Of a stretch of 64,000 nucleotides of DNA, positions 17,990 through 26,371 are shown one piece after another; position 1 is the stretch's first letter, and each line of letters begins with the position of its first letter. The notes beneath the pieces were generated by a model. That model was given only the letters and a program-made list of their open reading frames with translations, was not told the DNA's origin and did not search any database. Source of the DNA: Endozoicomonas sp. SCSIO W0465 (GTDB lineage: Bacteria > Pseudomonadota > Gammaproteobacteria > Pseudomonadales > Endozoicomonadaceae); the NCBI RefSeq assembly GCF_023716865.1, contig NZ_CP092417.1, positions 4,008,001 through 4,072,000 of the forward strand. The letters are read 5' to 3'. Made by a program: the position numbers and the translations under genes.

Positions 17990-20851
17990 ATGCAGATCAC
18001 ACCACACCAAGCCAAATATTTCGCCTATGAACTAACCCGACAACACGCTGGCAATGGTGTTGATCGACTCTCTCAATCGTTATTCGATGCCAGTGTAGAC
18101 CTTAATCCACATCAGATTAATGCCGCACTGTTCACTCTCAGCAATCCATTAAGTCAGGGAGTTGTTCTGGCGGATGAAGTCGGCTTGGGTAAAACCATCG
18201 AAGCCGGCTTGGTGCTGTGCCAACATTGGGCAGAACGTAAAAGACGAATCCTGATTATCTGCCCGGCGTCATTGCGCAGACAGTGGGCTCAAGAGCTGCT
18301 CGACAAATTCAATCTGCCGTCACAGATTCTCGATGCCAAAACCTGGAAGCAATTAGAAAAAGAAGGCGTCAGTAATCCGCTGAGCAATGGCGAAGTGGTC
18401 ATCATGTCTTACCACTACGCAGCAAGGCTGGAAACTCAATTATTGATTGAACCCTGGCACCTGGTGGTTATTGACGAAGCCCACAAACTGCGAAACGCTC
18501 ACCGCTCCAGCAACAAAATGGGGCAGTCCCTTAAACGGGCTCTGCAGGGACGAAAAAAACTGCTATTAACAGCGACACCACTCCAGAACTCCCTGATGGA
18601 GCTGTATGGCCTATCCACCCTGATCGATGAACACATGTTTGGTGATGATAAAGTCTTTCGCCACAACTATGTTAATGACAACGGTTCTATATTAGAGCTT
18701 AAACAGCGCCTGAAAGGCTTCATTCACAGAACCCTTCGTAAGGATGTACTGGAGTATATCCGTTATACCCAACGTAAAACCGTGACCGTCCCATTTACCC
18801 CTTCACCGGATGAACAACGGCTCTATAACGGCATCACAGCCCTGCTGGAGAAAGAAGATAGTTACGCCCTTCCACACCGACAACGCCATCTCACTGGTTT
18901 GATCTTGCGGAAGCTATTAGCTTCCAGTACGTCTGCAGTACTCAATACGCTGTATACCATCAAAGGTCGTTTGGAAAACCTTCAGCAAGGTGGTCAGAAC
19001 TCTACCGACCTGGTAACCACCTGGGTTGATAGCGATGATCTTGAACAGGAGTATCTGGAAGAGTCAGAAACTGACCTTCAAGAAGACACCACTGAAATAG
19101 ATCACAATCTGCTCCAACTGGAGATCAAAGAACTCGATCAAAACATCAAGCAGGCTGAAAAGATTGAGGTGGATAGCAAAACCACAGCCCTGCTAACGGC
19201 TTTGAATCAAGGCTTTGAGCAAGTGTCAGCCATGGGAGCACCCCGCAAGGCAATTATTTTTACCGAGTCCAAACGCACCCAGGAATATCTGGCAGCGTTC
19301 CTCAGCCAGCAGGGTTATGAGGATAAAATCGTCACCTTTAGTGGTTCCAACAATCACCCGGAAGCCACACTCATCTATCAGGCATGGTTGGAGCAAAACC
19401 AGGAATCGGACAATGTCAGCGGTTCGCCCCAAATTGATCGGCGGACAGCACTGATCGATCACTTCCGAAACGATGCAGAAATAATGATTGCCACCGAAGC
19501 CGCCGCCGAAGGTGTCAACCTGCAATTCTGCTCTCTGTTAATGAATTATGACCTGCCCTGGAACCCGCAACGAGTTGAACAGCGCATTGGTCGCTGCCAC
19601 CGGTACGGACAGAAATTTGATGTTGTTGTTATTAACTTCCTGAATGAAACCAACCAGGCAGATCAGCGGGTACTGCGACTGCTCAGCGAAAAGTTTCATC
19701 TATTTGATGGCGTCTTCGGCGCGTCGGATGAAGTACTGGGCAGCATTGAATCCGGTCTGGACTTTGAGAAAAGGATTCAAGCCATTTATGAAACCTGCCG
19801 AACACCGGAAACCATTGATGCCGCCTTCCAGCAACTGCAAAAAGAGTTAGAGTCAGAAATCGATGAGAAGATGACTCAAACACGGCAGCTCTTGATCGAA
19901 AACTTTGATGAAGACATTCACGACCTGCTTAAAATTCAACTGAATGCTGCGGAACAAAGGCTGGATAAGGTAGGTCGCTGGTTCTGGTTATTATCCTGTC
20001 ATCAGCTGCGACACTTCGCTCAATTCAGTACTGACAATCATAGTTTTCAGCTTAACGCACTGCCGGAGGGCAACTTACAACCGGTTCCACTCGGCCAATA
20101 CCAATTAATGCGTCGAGGTCAACCGTCGGAGATTGAGCAGCCTCATGCCTATCGGCTCTCTCATCCTTTGGCACAATGGTGTATTAATCAGGCTCAAACA
20201 GAAGCACTTTCGGCCGCAGAAATCACCTTTCACTACTCACAACACAGCGCCAAAATCTCGGTTATCGAAAAGCTATCCGGCAAATCCGGAACCCTATGCC
20301 TACAACGATACGCCGTGGAATCATTGGAACAAACCGAAGATTACCTGATCTTCGCCGCTGAAACCGATGATGGCACTTTAATACCTGGGGAAACCACACA
20401 AAAACTGATGCAGTTGCCAGCCACGGTGAACTCAGAATATGAAGTCACAGCGACTTCAGCCATGGAAAGCGCCCTGGAACAGGAGCGCAACACCATTACC
20501 CGGCAGATCAATGACCGCAACCTCAGCTTTTTTGAGCAGGAAACCAATAAGCTGGATGCCTGGGCAGATGACCTTAAGGAAGGGTTGGAACAAAGCATTC
20601 GCCAACTGGATAAAGACATCAAACAAGTTCGCAGAGAGTCCAAAATTGCTCCCACGCTGGAGGAAAAGCTGGCTCTGCAAAAACAGCAACGCAAGCTGGA
20701 AAGCCTGCGCAACCGACAACGCCGCGACCTATTTGATAAGCAGGATGAGGTGGATGAACGCCGCGAAGCCCTGATCGAAAGTCTCGAAGGCAAACTCAGT
20801 AAGAAAACGGATATACAGGATCTGTTTACCATTCGATGGAGTGTGGAATGA
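17990..20851 (+). CDS. SNF2/RapA-type superfamily 2 helicase, probable defence gene
   Basis: A 953-residue ATP-driven DNA translocase. Motif I DEVGLGKT is at residues 62-69, the DEAH box (VVIDEAHKLRN) at 162-165, motif III LLTATPLQN near 195, and motif VI QRIGRCHRYGQ near 530, all intact. A helical, glutamate-rich C-terminal extension of about 350 residues ends in LFTIRW. The stop overlaps the next gene's start as ATGA, so the two are translationally coupled. Helicases of this shape occur next to type III-like methyltransferase/restriction genes and in DISARM (DrmD); the downstream ATPase and methyltransferase fragment support a defence role, which is inference. Its own frame is complete, but its partners are broken, so the system should be dead. 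Start ATG 17990 begins MQITPHQAKYF, a normal N-terminus. Confidence 0.85.
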   Translation: MQITPHQAKYFAYELTRQHAGNGVDRLSQSLFDASVDLNPHQINAALFTLSNPLSQGVVLADEVGLGKTIEAGLVLCQHWAERKRRILIICPASLRRQWAQELLDKFNLPSQILDAKTWKQLEKEGVSNPLSNGEVVIMSYHYAARLETQLLIEPWHLVVIDEAHKLRNAHRSSNKMGQSLKRALQGRKKLLLTATPLQNSLMELYGLSTLIDEHMFGDDKVFRHNYVNDNGSILELKQRLKGFIHRTLRKDVLEYIRYTQRKTVTVPFTPSPDEQRLYNGITALLEKEDSYALPHRQRHLTGLILRKLLASSTSAVLNTLYTIKGRLENLQQGGQNSTDLVTTWVDSDDLEQEYLEESETDLQEDTTEIDHNLLQLEIKELDQNIKQAEKIEVDSKTTALLTALNQGFEQVSAMGAPRKAIIFTESKRTQEYLAAFLSQQGYEDKIVTFSGSNNHPEATLIYQAWLEQNQESDNVSGSPQIDRRTALIDHFRNDAEIMIATEAAAEGVNLQFCSLLMNYDLPWNPQRVEQRIGRCHRYGQKFDVVVINFLNETNQADQRVLRLLSEKFHLFDGVFGASDEVLGSIESGLDFEKRIQAIYETCRTPETIDAAFQQLQKELESEIDEKMTQTRQLLIENFDEDIHDLLKIQLNAAEQRLDKVGRWFWLLSCHQLRHFAQFSTDNHSFQLNALPEGNLQPVPLGQYQLMRRGQPSEIEQPHAYRLSHPLAQWCINQAQTEALSAAEITFHYSQHSAKISVIEKLSGKSGTLCLQRYAVESLEQTEDYLIFAAETDDGTLIPGETTQKLMQLPATVNSEYEVTATSAMESALEQERNTITRQINDRNLSFFEQETNKLDAWADDLKEGLEQSIRQLDKDIKQVRRESKIAPTLEEKLALQKQQRKLESLRNRQRRDLFDKQDEVDERREALIESLEGKLSKKTDIQDLFTIRWSVE

Positions 20852-21423
20852 AGATTAAAGAGATAAAGATCTCAAATTTTAGATCGATCAAAGAAGCAAA
20901 ATTTACCCCTAGTAGCTTTAATGTGTTCGTTGGCCAGAACAATCATGGAAAATCGAATTTATTCGAGGCAGTAGAATGGTTTTACAATGGAAAGGGAAAT
21001 ATCCAGGAAATCCGTCACTGTGATTCCATAGCCGAAGAGCACGTAGAAGTTGAAATAGTATTTTCAGACGTACAAGATGGTCTAGCACAAATAAGCAATG
21101 AAACCAATCAGGAAAAACTACGCAAAGTTCTTGGCAATGCAACAGAGATGAAGGTTAAACGTTCATCAGCAAGTACAAAAGACAGATTGCTATATAATAC
21201 TCAGAAAGATGAGTGGAAAAAGCAGCCCACTGGTGCTGACCCTGCATTTAATAACTGCATACCACGATTTGAATTTATTGAAGCCACAAAAAACTTCAAA
21301 GATGCATCTGCGTATAAAACCACGACTCCGATTGGTCAAATGTTAAGCGGTCTTGTATCTGAAACTCTCGAAAAAGATGATGACTACCGCAATTTTGTCG
21401 AACAATTTGAAAAGCTCTTCGGG

Positions 21424-22532
21424 GGCTAAGTTACCGTTAATGGTTGAATCAGCTAAACTCCCATAAAATCTACGTTGTAGGGGAGTGATATGCAATCTGA
21501 ACTCTTCCAGAATTTTATTGATTCCATTTCAACATTAACCAGTGAACAGCGAGACATTCTTAACAACTCGCTCCTTAGTACTCAAATAGAGGTTACCGAG
21601 GTAGTAGAAACCACTGACTCTGAACCTGTTTACAGTGAATCTATACCCAATAACGATAATGCAACACCTGACGTAGAAAAGAGCATACTTGCCCAATTTG
21701 CCGAAAACCCCAGGTGCCCCAAATGCAAAAGCCATAGCGTTGGTCGCTGGGGCATACGAAATGGCCGACAGCGCTACCACTGCAAGACTTGCGACTCAAC
21801 GTTTAACGCCTTTAGTGGAACGCCTTTGGCAAGGCTCAGGCACCCTGAAAAATGGAACAAGTACCTCGCAGGTATGACTCACTCTATGGTCTTGCGACCA
21901 GCTGCTGCTGAGAATGCCATTGACTTGAAAACTGCGTTCCGCTGGCGTCACCGCTTTCTTGAAGTGATTAATAATGATCAAGCAGAAGAGCTTTGTGGCA
22001 TTACTGAGCTTGATGAAACATTTTTCCGTGAATCCTTCAAAGGGCAAAGAGAAGGCCTTCCACGGCCAACCCGAAAGCGGGGTAATGATCCCAACAAAGC
22101 CCGAAAAGTCCCGGTAATGGTGGCTCGGGACCGTAATCGAAATACCGTTGACGGTGTATTAGAAAACGAAAGTGCTAATGAATTGTGCAGGCATTTAAAT
22201 GGCCGCATATCGATACAGGCCACGGTCTGTGCGGATGCACACCTCGCTCACGAAAAACTTGCTGACAAGCTTGGATTTGTCTTCAAGGAGCTGGTGACAT
22301 CAGCAGGTCAACATGTTGTTGAAGGCATCTACCACATCCAGACTGTAAATTCTTATCACAGTCATTTAAAACGCTGGATTGGCGGCGTATTCCAAGGGGT
22401 TGCAACTCGTTACCTTCCCCATTATCTGGCCTGGAGGCGAGAACTGACGGCAGCAAAAAAATTAACTGTTGGCCGGTTGATCAGCAGAATTACTGAACAT
22501 TGGTGCTTCCAACCATTAACGGTAACTTAGCC
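21424..22532 (+). mobile_element. IS1595-family insertion sequence, copy 1
   Basis: The element is 1109 bp with perfect inverted ends of 23 bp starting GGCTAAGTTACCGTTAATGG. It is flanked by the 9-bp duplication CTCTTCGGG (21415-21423 and 22533-22541). Inserted into the ATPase gene. Confidence 0.92.
21490..22530 (+). CDS. IS1595-family transposase, copy 1
   Basis: A 346-residue transposase. An N-terminal zinc ribbon (CPKCKSHSVGRWG, then CKTCDSTF, residues about 75-105) precedes an ISXO2/IS1595-like catalytic domain with ELDETFFRES, a second acidic motif VCADAHLAHEKL, and VNSYHSHLKRW near the C-terminus. The stop codon TAG lies within the right inverted repeat. All four copies in the window encode the same protein, so the element has moved recently. 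GGGAG precedes the ATG by 5 bases. Confidence 0.9.
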   Translation: MQSELFQNFIDSISTLTSEQRDILNNSLLSTQIEVTEVVETTDSEPVYSESIPNNDNATPDVEKSILAQFAENPRCPKCKSHSVGRWGIRNGRQRYHCKTCDSTFNAFSGTPLARLRHPEKWNKYLAGMTHSMVLRPAAAENAIDLKTAFRWRHRFLEVINNDQAEELCGITELDETFFRESFKGQREGLPRPTRKRGNDPNKARKVPVMVARDRNRNTVDGVLENESANELCRHLNGRISIQATVCADAHLAHEKLADKLGFVFKELVTSAGQHVVEGIYHIQTVNSYHSHLKRWIGGVFQGVATRYLPHYLAWRRELTAAKKLTVGRLISRITEHWCFQPLTVT

Positions 22533-22697
22533 CTCTTCGGGAATGGTGATTCAAAAATAAGACAAGCGTTAAATAATCTCAGTGAAAAAGTGAGTATTTA
22601 TTTACAAGATCAATTCCCTGATTGCACAAAAATCAATTTCAGTGTAGCTACGCCTAACTTTGATGATTTTCTCAAAAATTATGATACAGAACTTGAT

Positions 22698-23806
22698 GGC
22701 TAAGTTACCGTTAATGGTTGGAAGCACCAATGTTCAGTAATTCTGCTGATCAACCGGCCAACAGTTAATTTTTTTGCTGCCGTCAGTTCTCGCCTCCAGG
22801 CCAGATAATGGGGAAGGTAACGAGTTGCAACCCCTTGGAATACGCCGCCAATCCAGCGTTTTAAATGACTGTGATAAGAATTTACAGTCTGGATGTGGTA
22901 GATGCCTTCAACAACATGTTGACCTGCTGATGTCACCAGCTCCTTGAAGACAAATCCAAGCTTGTCAGCAAGTTTTTCGTGAGCGAGGTGTGCATCCGCA
23001 CAGACCGTGGCCTGTATCGATATGCGGCCATTTAAATGCCTGCACAATTCATTAGCACTTTCGTTTTCTAATACACCGTCAACGGTATTTCGATTACGGT
23101 CCCGAGCCACCATTACCGGGACTTTTCGGGCTTTGTTGGGATCATTACCCCGCTTTCGGGTTGGCCGTGGAAGGCCTTCTCTTTGCCCTTTGAAGGATTC
23201 ACGGAAAAATGTTTCATCAAGCTCAGTAATGCCACAAAGCTCTTCTGCTTGATCATTATTAATCACTTCAAGAAAGCGGTGACGCCAGCGGAACGCAGTT
23301 TTCAAGTCAATGGCATTCTCAGCAGCAGCTGGTCGCAAGACCATAGAGTGAGTCATACCTGCGAGGTACTTGTTCCATTTTTCAGGGTGCCTGAGCCTTG
23401 CCAAAGGCGTTCCACTAAAGGCGTTAAACGTTGAGTCGCAAGTCTTGCAGTGGTAGCGCTGTCGGCCATTTCGTATGCCCCAGCGACCAACGCTATGGCT
23501 TTTGCATTTGGGGCACCTGGGGTTTTCGGCAAATTGGGCAAGTATGCTCTTTTCTACGTCAGGTGTTGCATTATCGTTATTGGGTATAGATTCACTGTAA
23601 ACAGGTTCAGAGTCAGTGGTTTCTACTACCTCGGTAACCTCTATTTGAGTACTAAGGAGCGAGTTGTTAAGAATGTCTCGCTGTTCACTGGTTAATGTTG
23701 AAATGGAATCAATAAAATTCTGGAAGAGTTCAGATTGCATATCACTCCCCTACAACGTAGATTTTATGGGAGTTTAGCTGATTCAACCATTAACGGTAAC
23801 TTAGCC
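22698..23806 (-). mobile_element. IS1595-family insertion sequence, copy 2
   Basis: 1109 bp, opposite orientation to copy 1. Duplication GAACTTGAT at 22689-22697 and 23807-23815. It lies only 165 bp from copy 1, so the pair forms a large inverted repeat. Confidence 0.92.
22700..23740 (-). CDS. IS1595-family transposase, copy 2
   Basis: Same 346-residue protein as in copy 1, on the other strand; intact zinc ribbon and ELDETFFRES motif. Flanked by the second and third pieces of the ATPase gene. Confidence 0.9.
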   Translation of the reverse strand: MQSELFQNFIDSISTLTSEQRDILNNSLLSTQIEVTEVVETTDSEPVYSESIPNNDNATPDVEKSILAQFAENPRCPKCKSHSVGRWGIRNGRQRYHCKTCDSTFNAFSGTPLARLRHPEKWNKYLAGMTHSMVLRPAAAENAIDLKTAFRWRHRFLEVINNDQAEELCGITELDETFFRESFKGQREGLPRPTRKRGNDPNKARKVPVMVARDRNRNTVDGVLENESANELCRHLNGRISIQATVCADAHLAHEKLADKLGFVFKELVTSAGQHVVEGIYHIQTVNSYHSHLKRWIGGVFQGVATRYLPHYLAWRRELTAAKKLTVGRLISRITEHWCFQPLTVT

Positions 23807-24163
23807 GAACTTGATGATGGTGTAAATACCACTGCAGCAGATAAAGGCGACGGTATGCAAAGGGCATTAATGCTCTCTATAATCAAAGCTCATGCTGACT
23901 TTAGAAGAGAAGAAGCCTTAGGCCGCTCTTTCATCTTCTTTATTGATGAGGCGGAATTGCATCTTCACCCAACAGGGCAGCGACAATTAAAAAACTCATT
24001 ATTAGAGTTAACCCGTGGCGCAGGTAATGATCAGGTTTTTATCACAACGCACTCTTCTGTCTTGATCGCTGATGGTGATCAAGATCAACAGCAGTCATTT
24101 TTTAAAGTAACCAAGGAAAATAAAAAAACACAAATAGAGGTAATCCGCCCAACAGAAAAACAC

Positions 24164-25272
24164 GGCTAAGTTACCGTTAATGGTTGGAAGCACCAATGTT
24201 CAGTAATTCTGCTGATCAACCGGCCAACAGTTAATTTTTTTGCTGCCGTCAGTTCTCGCCTCCAGGCCAGATAATGGGGAAGGTAACGAGTTGCAACCCC
24301 TTGGAATACGCCGCCAATCCAGCGTTTTAAATGACTGTGATAAGAATTTACAGTCTGGATGTGGTAGATGCCTTCAACAACATGTTGACCTGCTGATGTC
24401 ACCAGCTCCTTGAAGACAAATCCAAGCTTGTCAGCAAGTTTTTCGTGAGCGAGGTGTGCATCCGCACAGACCGTGGCCTGTATCGATATGCGGCCATTTA
24501 AATGCCTGCACAATTCATTAGCACTTTCGTTTTCTAATACACCGTCAACGGTATTTCGATTACGGTCCCGAGCCACCATTACCGGGACTTTTCGGGCTTT
24601 GTTGGGATCATTACCCCGCTTTCGGGTTGGCCGTGGAAGGCCTTCTCTTTGCCCTTTGAAGGATTCACGGAAAAATGTTTCATCAAGCTCAGTAATGCCA
24701 CAAAGCTCTTCTGCTTGATCATTATTAATCACTTCAAGAAAGCGGTGACGCCAGCGGAACGCAGTTTTCAAGTCAATGGCATTCTCAGCAGCAGCTGGTC
24801 GCAAGACCATAGAGTGAGTCATACCTGCGAGGTACTTGTTCCATTTTTCAGGGTGCCTGAGCCTTGCCAAAGGCGTTCCACTAAAGGCGTTAAACGTTGA
24901 GTCGCAAGTCTTGCAGTGGTAGCGCTGTCGGCCATTTCGTATGCCCCAGCGACCAACGCTATGGCTTTTGCATTTGGGGCACCTGGGGTTTTCGGCAAAT
25001 TGGGCAAGTATGCTCTTTTCTACGTCAGGTGTTGCATTATCGTTATTGGGTATAGATTCACTGTAAACAGGTTCAGAGTCAGTGGTTTCTACTACCTCGG
25101 TAACCTCTATTTGAGTACTAAGGAGCGAGTTGTTAAGAATGTCTCGCTGTTCACTGGTTAATGTTGAAATGGAATCAATAAAATTCTGGAAGAGTTCAGA
25201 TTGCATATCACTCCCCTACAACGTAGATTTTATGGGAGTTTAGCTGATTCAACCATTAACGGTAACTTAGCC
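24164..25272 (-). mobile_element. IS1595-family insertion sequence, copy 3
   Basis: 1109 bp, same orientation as copy 2. Duplication GAAAAACAC at 24155-24163 and 25273-25281. Recombination between copies 2 and 3 would delete the Walker B exon-like piece of the ATPase gene. Confidence 0.92.
24166..25206 (-). CDS. IS1595-family transposase, copy 3
   Basis: Same 346-residue transposase as copies 1, 2 and 4, intact, sitting between the third and fourth pieces of the ATPase gene. Confidence 0.9.
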   Translation of the reverse strand: MQSELFQNFIDSISTLTSEQRDILNNSLLSTQIEVTEVVETTDSEPVYSESIPNNDNATPDVEKSILAQFAENPRCPKCKSHSVGRWGIRNGRQRYHCKTCDSTFNAFSGTPLARLRHPEKWNKYLAGMTHSMVLRPAAAENAIDLKTAFRWRHRFLEVINNDQAEELCGITELDETFFRESFKGQREGLPRPTRKRGNDPNKARKVPVMVARDRNRNTVDGVLENESANELCRHLNGRISIQATVCADAHLAHEKLADKLGFVFKELVTSAGQHVVEGIYHIQTVNSYHSHLKRWIGGVFQGVATRYLPHYLAWRRELTAAKKLTVGRLISRITEHWCFQPLTVT

Positions 25273-25481
25273 GAAAAACACAGTGTTGTTTTCGATTTAT
25301 TGGGGGGGAATCCAGCAGACTTATTACTGCCTGCAAACTTTATGATTGTAGAAGGGCCTTCCGAAGTTCACTTTCTGACAGGTGTTATTCAACGTTTCTA
25401 TCAGGACAAACCTTCAATTCAAATTCTTCCAGCAGGCGGTGATGACGAAGCACAAAATCAGTCAATGAACGGATTAAATAA

Positions 25482-25640
25482 GGCTCTTTTCGTATTGCAG
25501 ACTGCTGATTTCATAAATCAGGCTGGAATCCTCCTGTGGCAGGGCTTGGCAATATTTAGCCAGCAGTTTCCTGAAGGCATTGTATATCAAGGCCTTTGGC
25601 CAATTTTCATTGCAGAGCAGTCTGTAACCCGAAAAGAGCC
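25482..25640. mobile_element. 159-bp MITE with GGCTCT ends (type B)
   Basis: The ends are imperfect inverted repeats: GGCTCTTTTCGTATTGCAG on the left, and GGCTCTTTTCGGGTTACAG as the reverse complement of the right. The 8-bp duplication TTAAATAA lies at 25474-25481 and 25641-25648. No coding capacity. The right-end sequence (reverse complement) resembles that of the two 160-bp MITEs in the prophage. Its removal restores the ATPase frame (GLN-NVFNPLK). Confidence 0.85.
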
Positions 25641-26038
25641 TTAAATAATGTATTCAATCCACTCAAATTACGACCAATTTATCGTAATAAGCTAACCATT
25701 CTTTGCGATCAGCCTGACCAAAACAAGCAACCAAGATTTGAGGCATTTAAACGAGATAATGGGTTCTTAGAGTTAAACTCTCAGCTGCATGTGCTTAACG
25801 TAAATGGCCTAGAGGACTACTACCCTGAACATTTGGCAACTGTATGCACTCGAAGAGATAAAGTTAAAAAAGCAAAGTGGATGGCTCACAACATCACTCA
25901 AAGTGATTTTGAAAATCAAATGCCAATCATCTTTAATGCATTAAATCATTGTTGGATGAATGCTTACTCTAGTGATCCGGTAGAACAACTACATATTACT
26001 GATACATTGCATATTAAAATCCCTACTGAGGCTGAGCT

Positions 26039-26212
26039 ATGAGTAATACGAAACTTGAACTGACTTGGATAGGCAAAGAGAAGCGACCAAAGTTGGAGCC
26101 ACGTATTCTGCTGGAAGACCCTGAGAAGTCGTACCATGCAGAACATCGTGTAAGTAGAAATGATATTTTTGATAACAAGCTAAAGGGTCGGGGGTCGAGT
26201 CTTTATTCTTGA
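26039..26212 (+). pseudogene. 5' fragment of a type III-like (Mod) adenine-specific DNA methyltransferase
   Basis: Only 57 codons remain. The start MSNTKLELTWIGKEKRPKLE and the following PRILLEDPEKSYHAEHRVSRNDIFDNKL are the conserved N-terminus of a large group of type III-like methyltransferases, which normally continues into a glycine-rich GDNLLALKAL and a DPPYN motif. Here similarity stops after DNKL, and the frame ends eleven codons later in unrelated sequence (KGRGSSLYS). The ATG overlaps the ATPase stop as ATGA. The catalytic and target-recognition parts are gone, replaced by the prophage. Family recognition is from memory of the N-terminal block. Confidence 0.75.
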
Positions 26213-26222
26213 TCTGATCGTC
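26180..26222. other. Junction between the defence operon and the degraded prophage
   Basis: Methyltransferase coding similarity stops near 26190. The next bases contain GGGTCGGGGGTCGAG (26185-26200 region) followed by CTTTATTCTTGA, and the last tail-side gene of the prophage ends at 26223. No attachment-site repeat could be identified within the window. The GGGTCGG-type sequence resembles small palindromic or REP-type elements, but this is weak. Confidence 0.4.
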
Positions 26223-26371
26223 TTACACTTCCACTTCGTACTGCGCCAGATTCGGCGCAGCTCCCTTTACCTCCCCGTTCTGAATAAACACCTTCTCTCC
26301 AACGTTCACAGACTCCCCCTTAACCGTAATAACCGAACCATCCCGAAGCTCTGCCTGACTGGTACCGTTGC

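Larger units (their letters stand above)
20848..26042 (+). pseudogene. OLD-type AAA ATPase with TOPRIM domain, split by three IS1595 copies and a MITE
   Basis: The gene is in five pieces: 20848-21423, 22542-22697, 23816-24163, 25282-25481 and 25649-26042. Removing the insertions and one copy of each target duplication joins them in frame to 557 codons. The N-terminus MKIKEIKISNFRSIKEAKF is that of the RecF/OLD ATPases; Walker A is GQNNHGKS (29-36), Walker B FIFFIDEAELHLHP in the third piece, the histidine switch TTHSSVLI after it, and the TOPRIM-type VEGPSE in the fourth piece, with ILCDQPDQ in the fifth. OLD proteins act as DNA nucleases in phage defence. It overlaps the helicase by ATGA and the methyltransferase by ATGA, so it was the middle gene of a coupled operon. 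As it stands only the first 192 residues can be made in frame. Confidence 0.85.

Noticed and set aside
22500..25644. Frames starting inside IS1595 ends (MHITPLQRRFYG..., MVLPTINGNLA...) and running into ATPase pieces
   Set aside because: They are chimeras of IS ends and the interrupted gene; the pieces belong to one original 557-codon frame.
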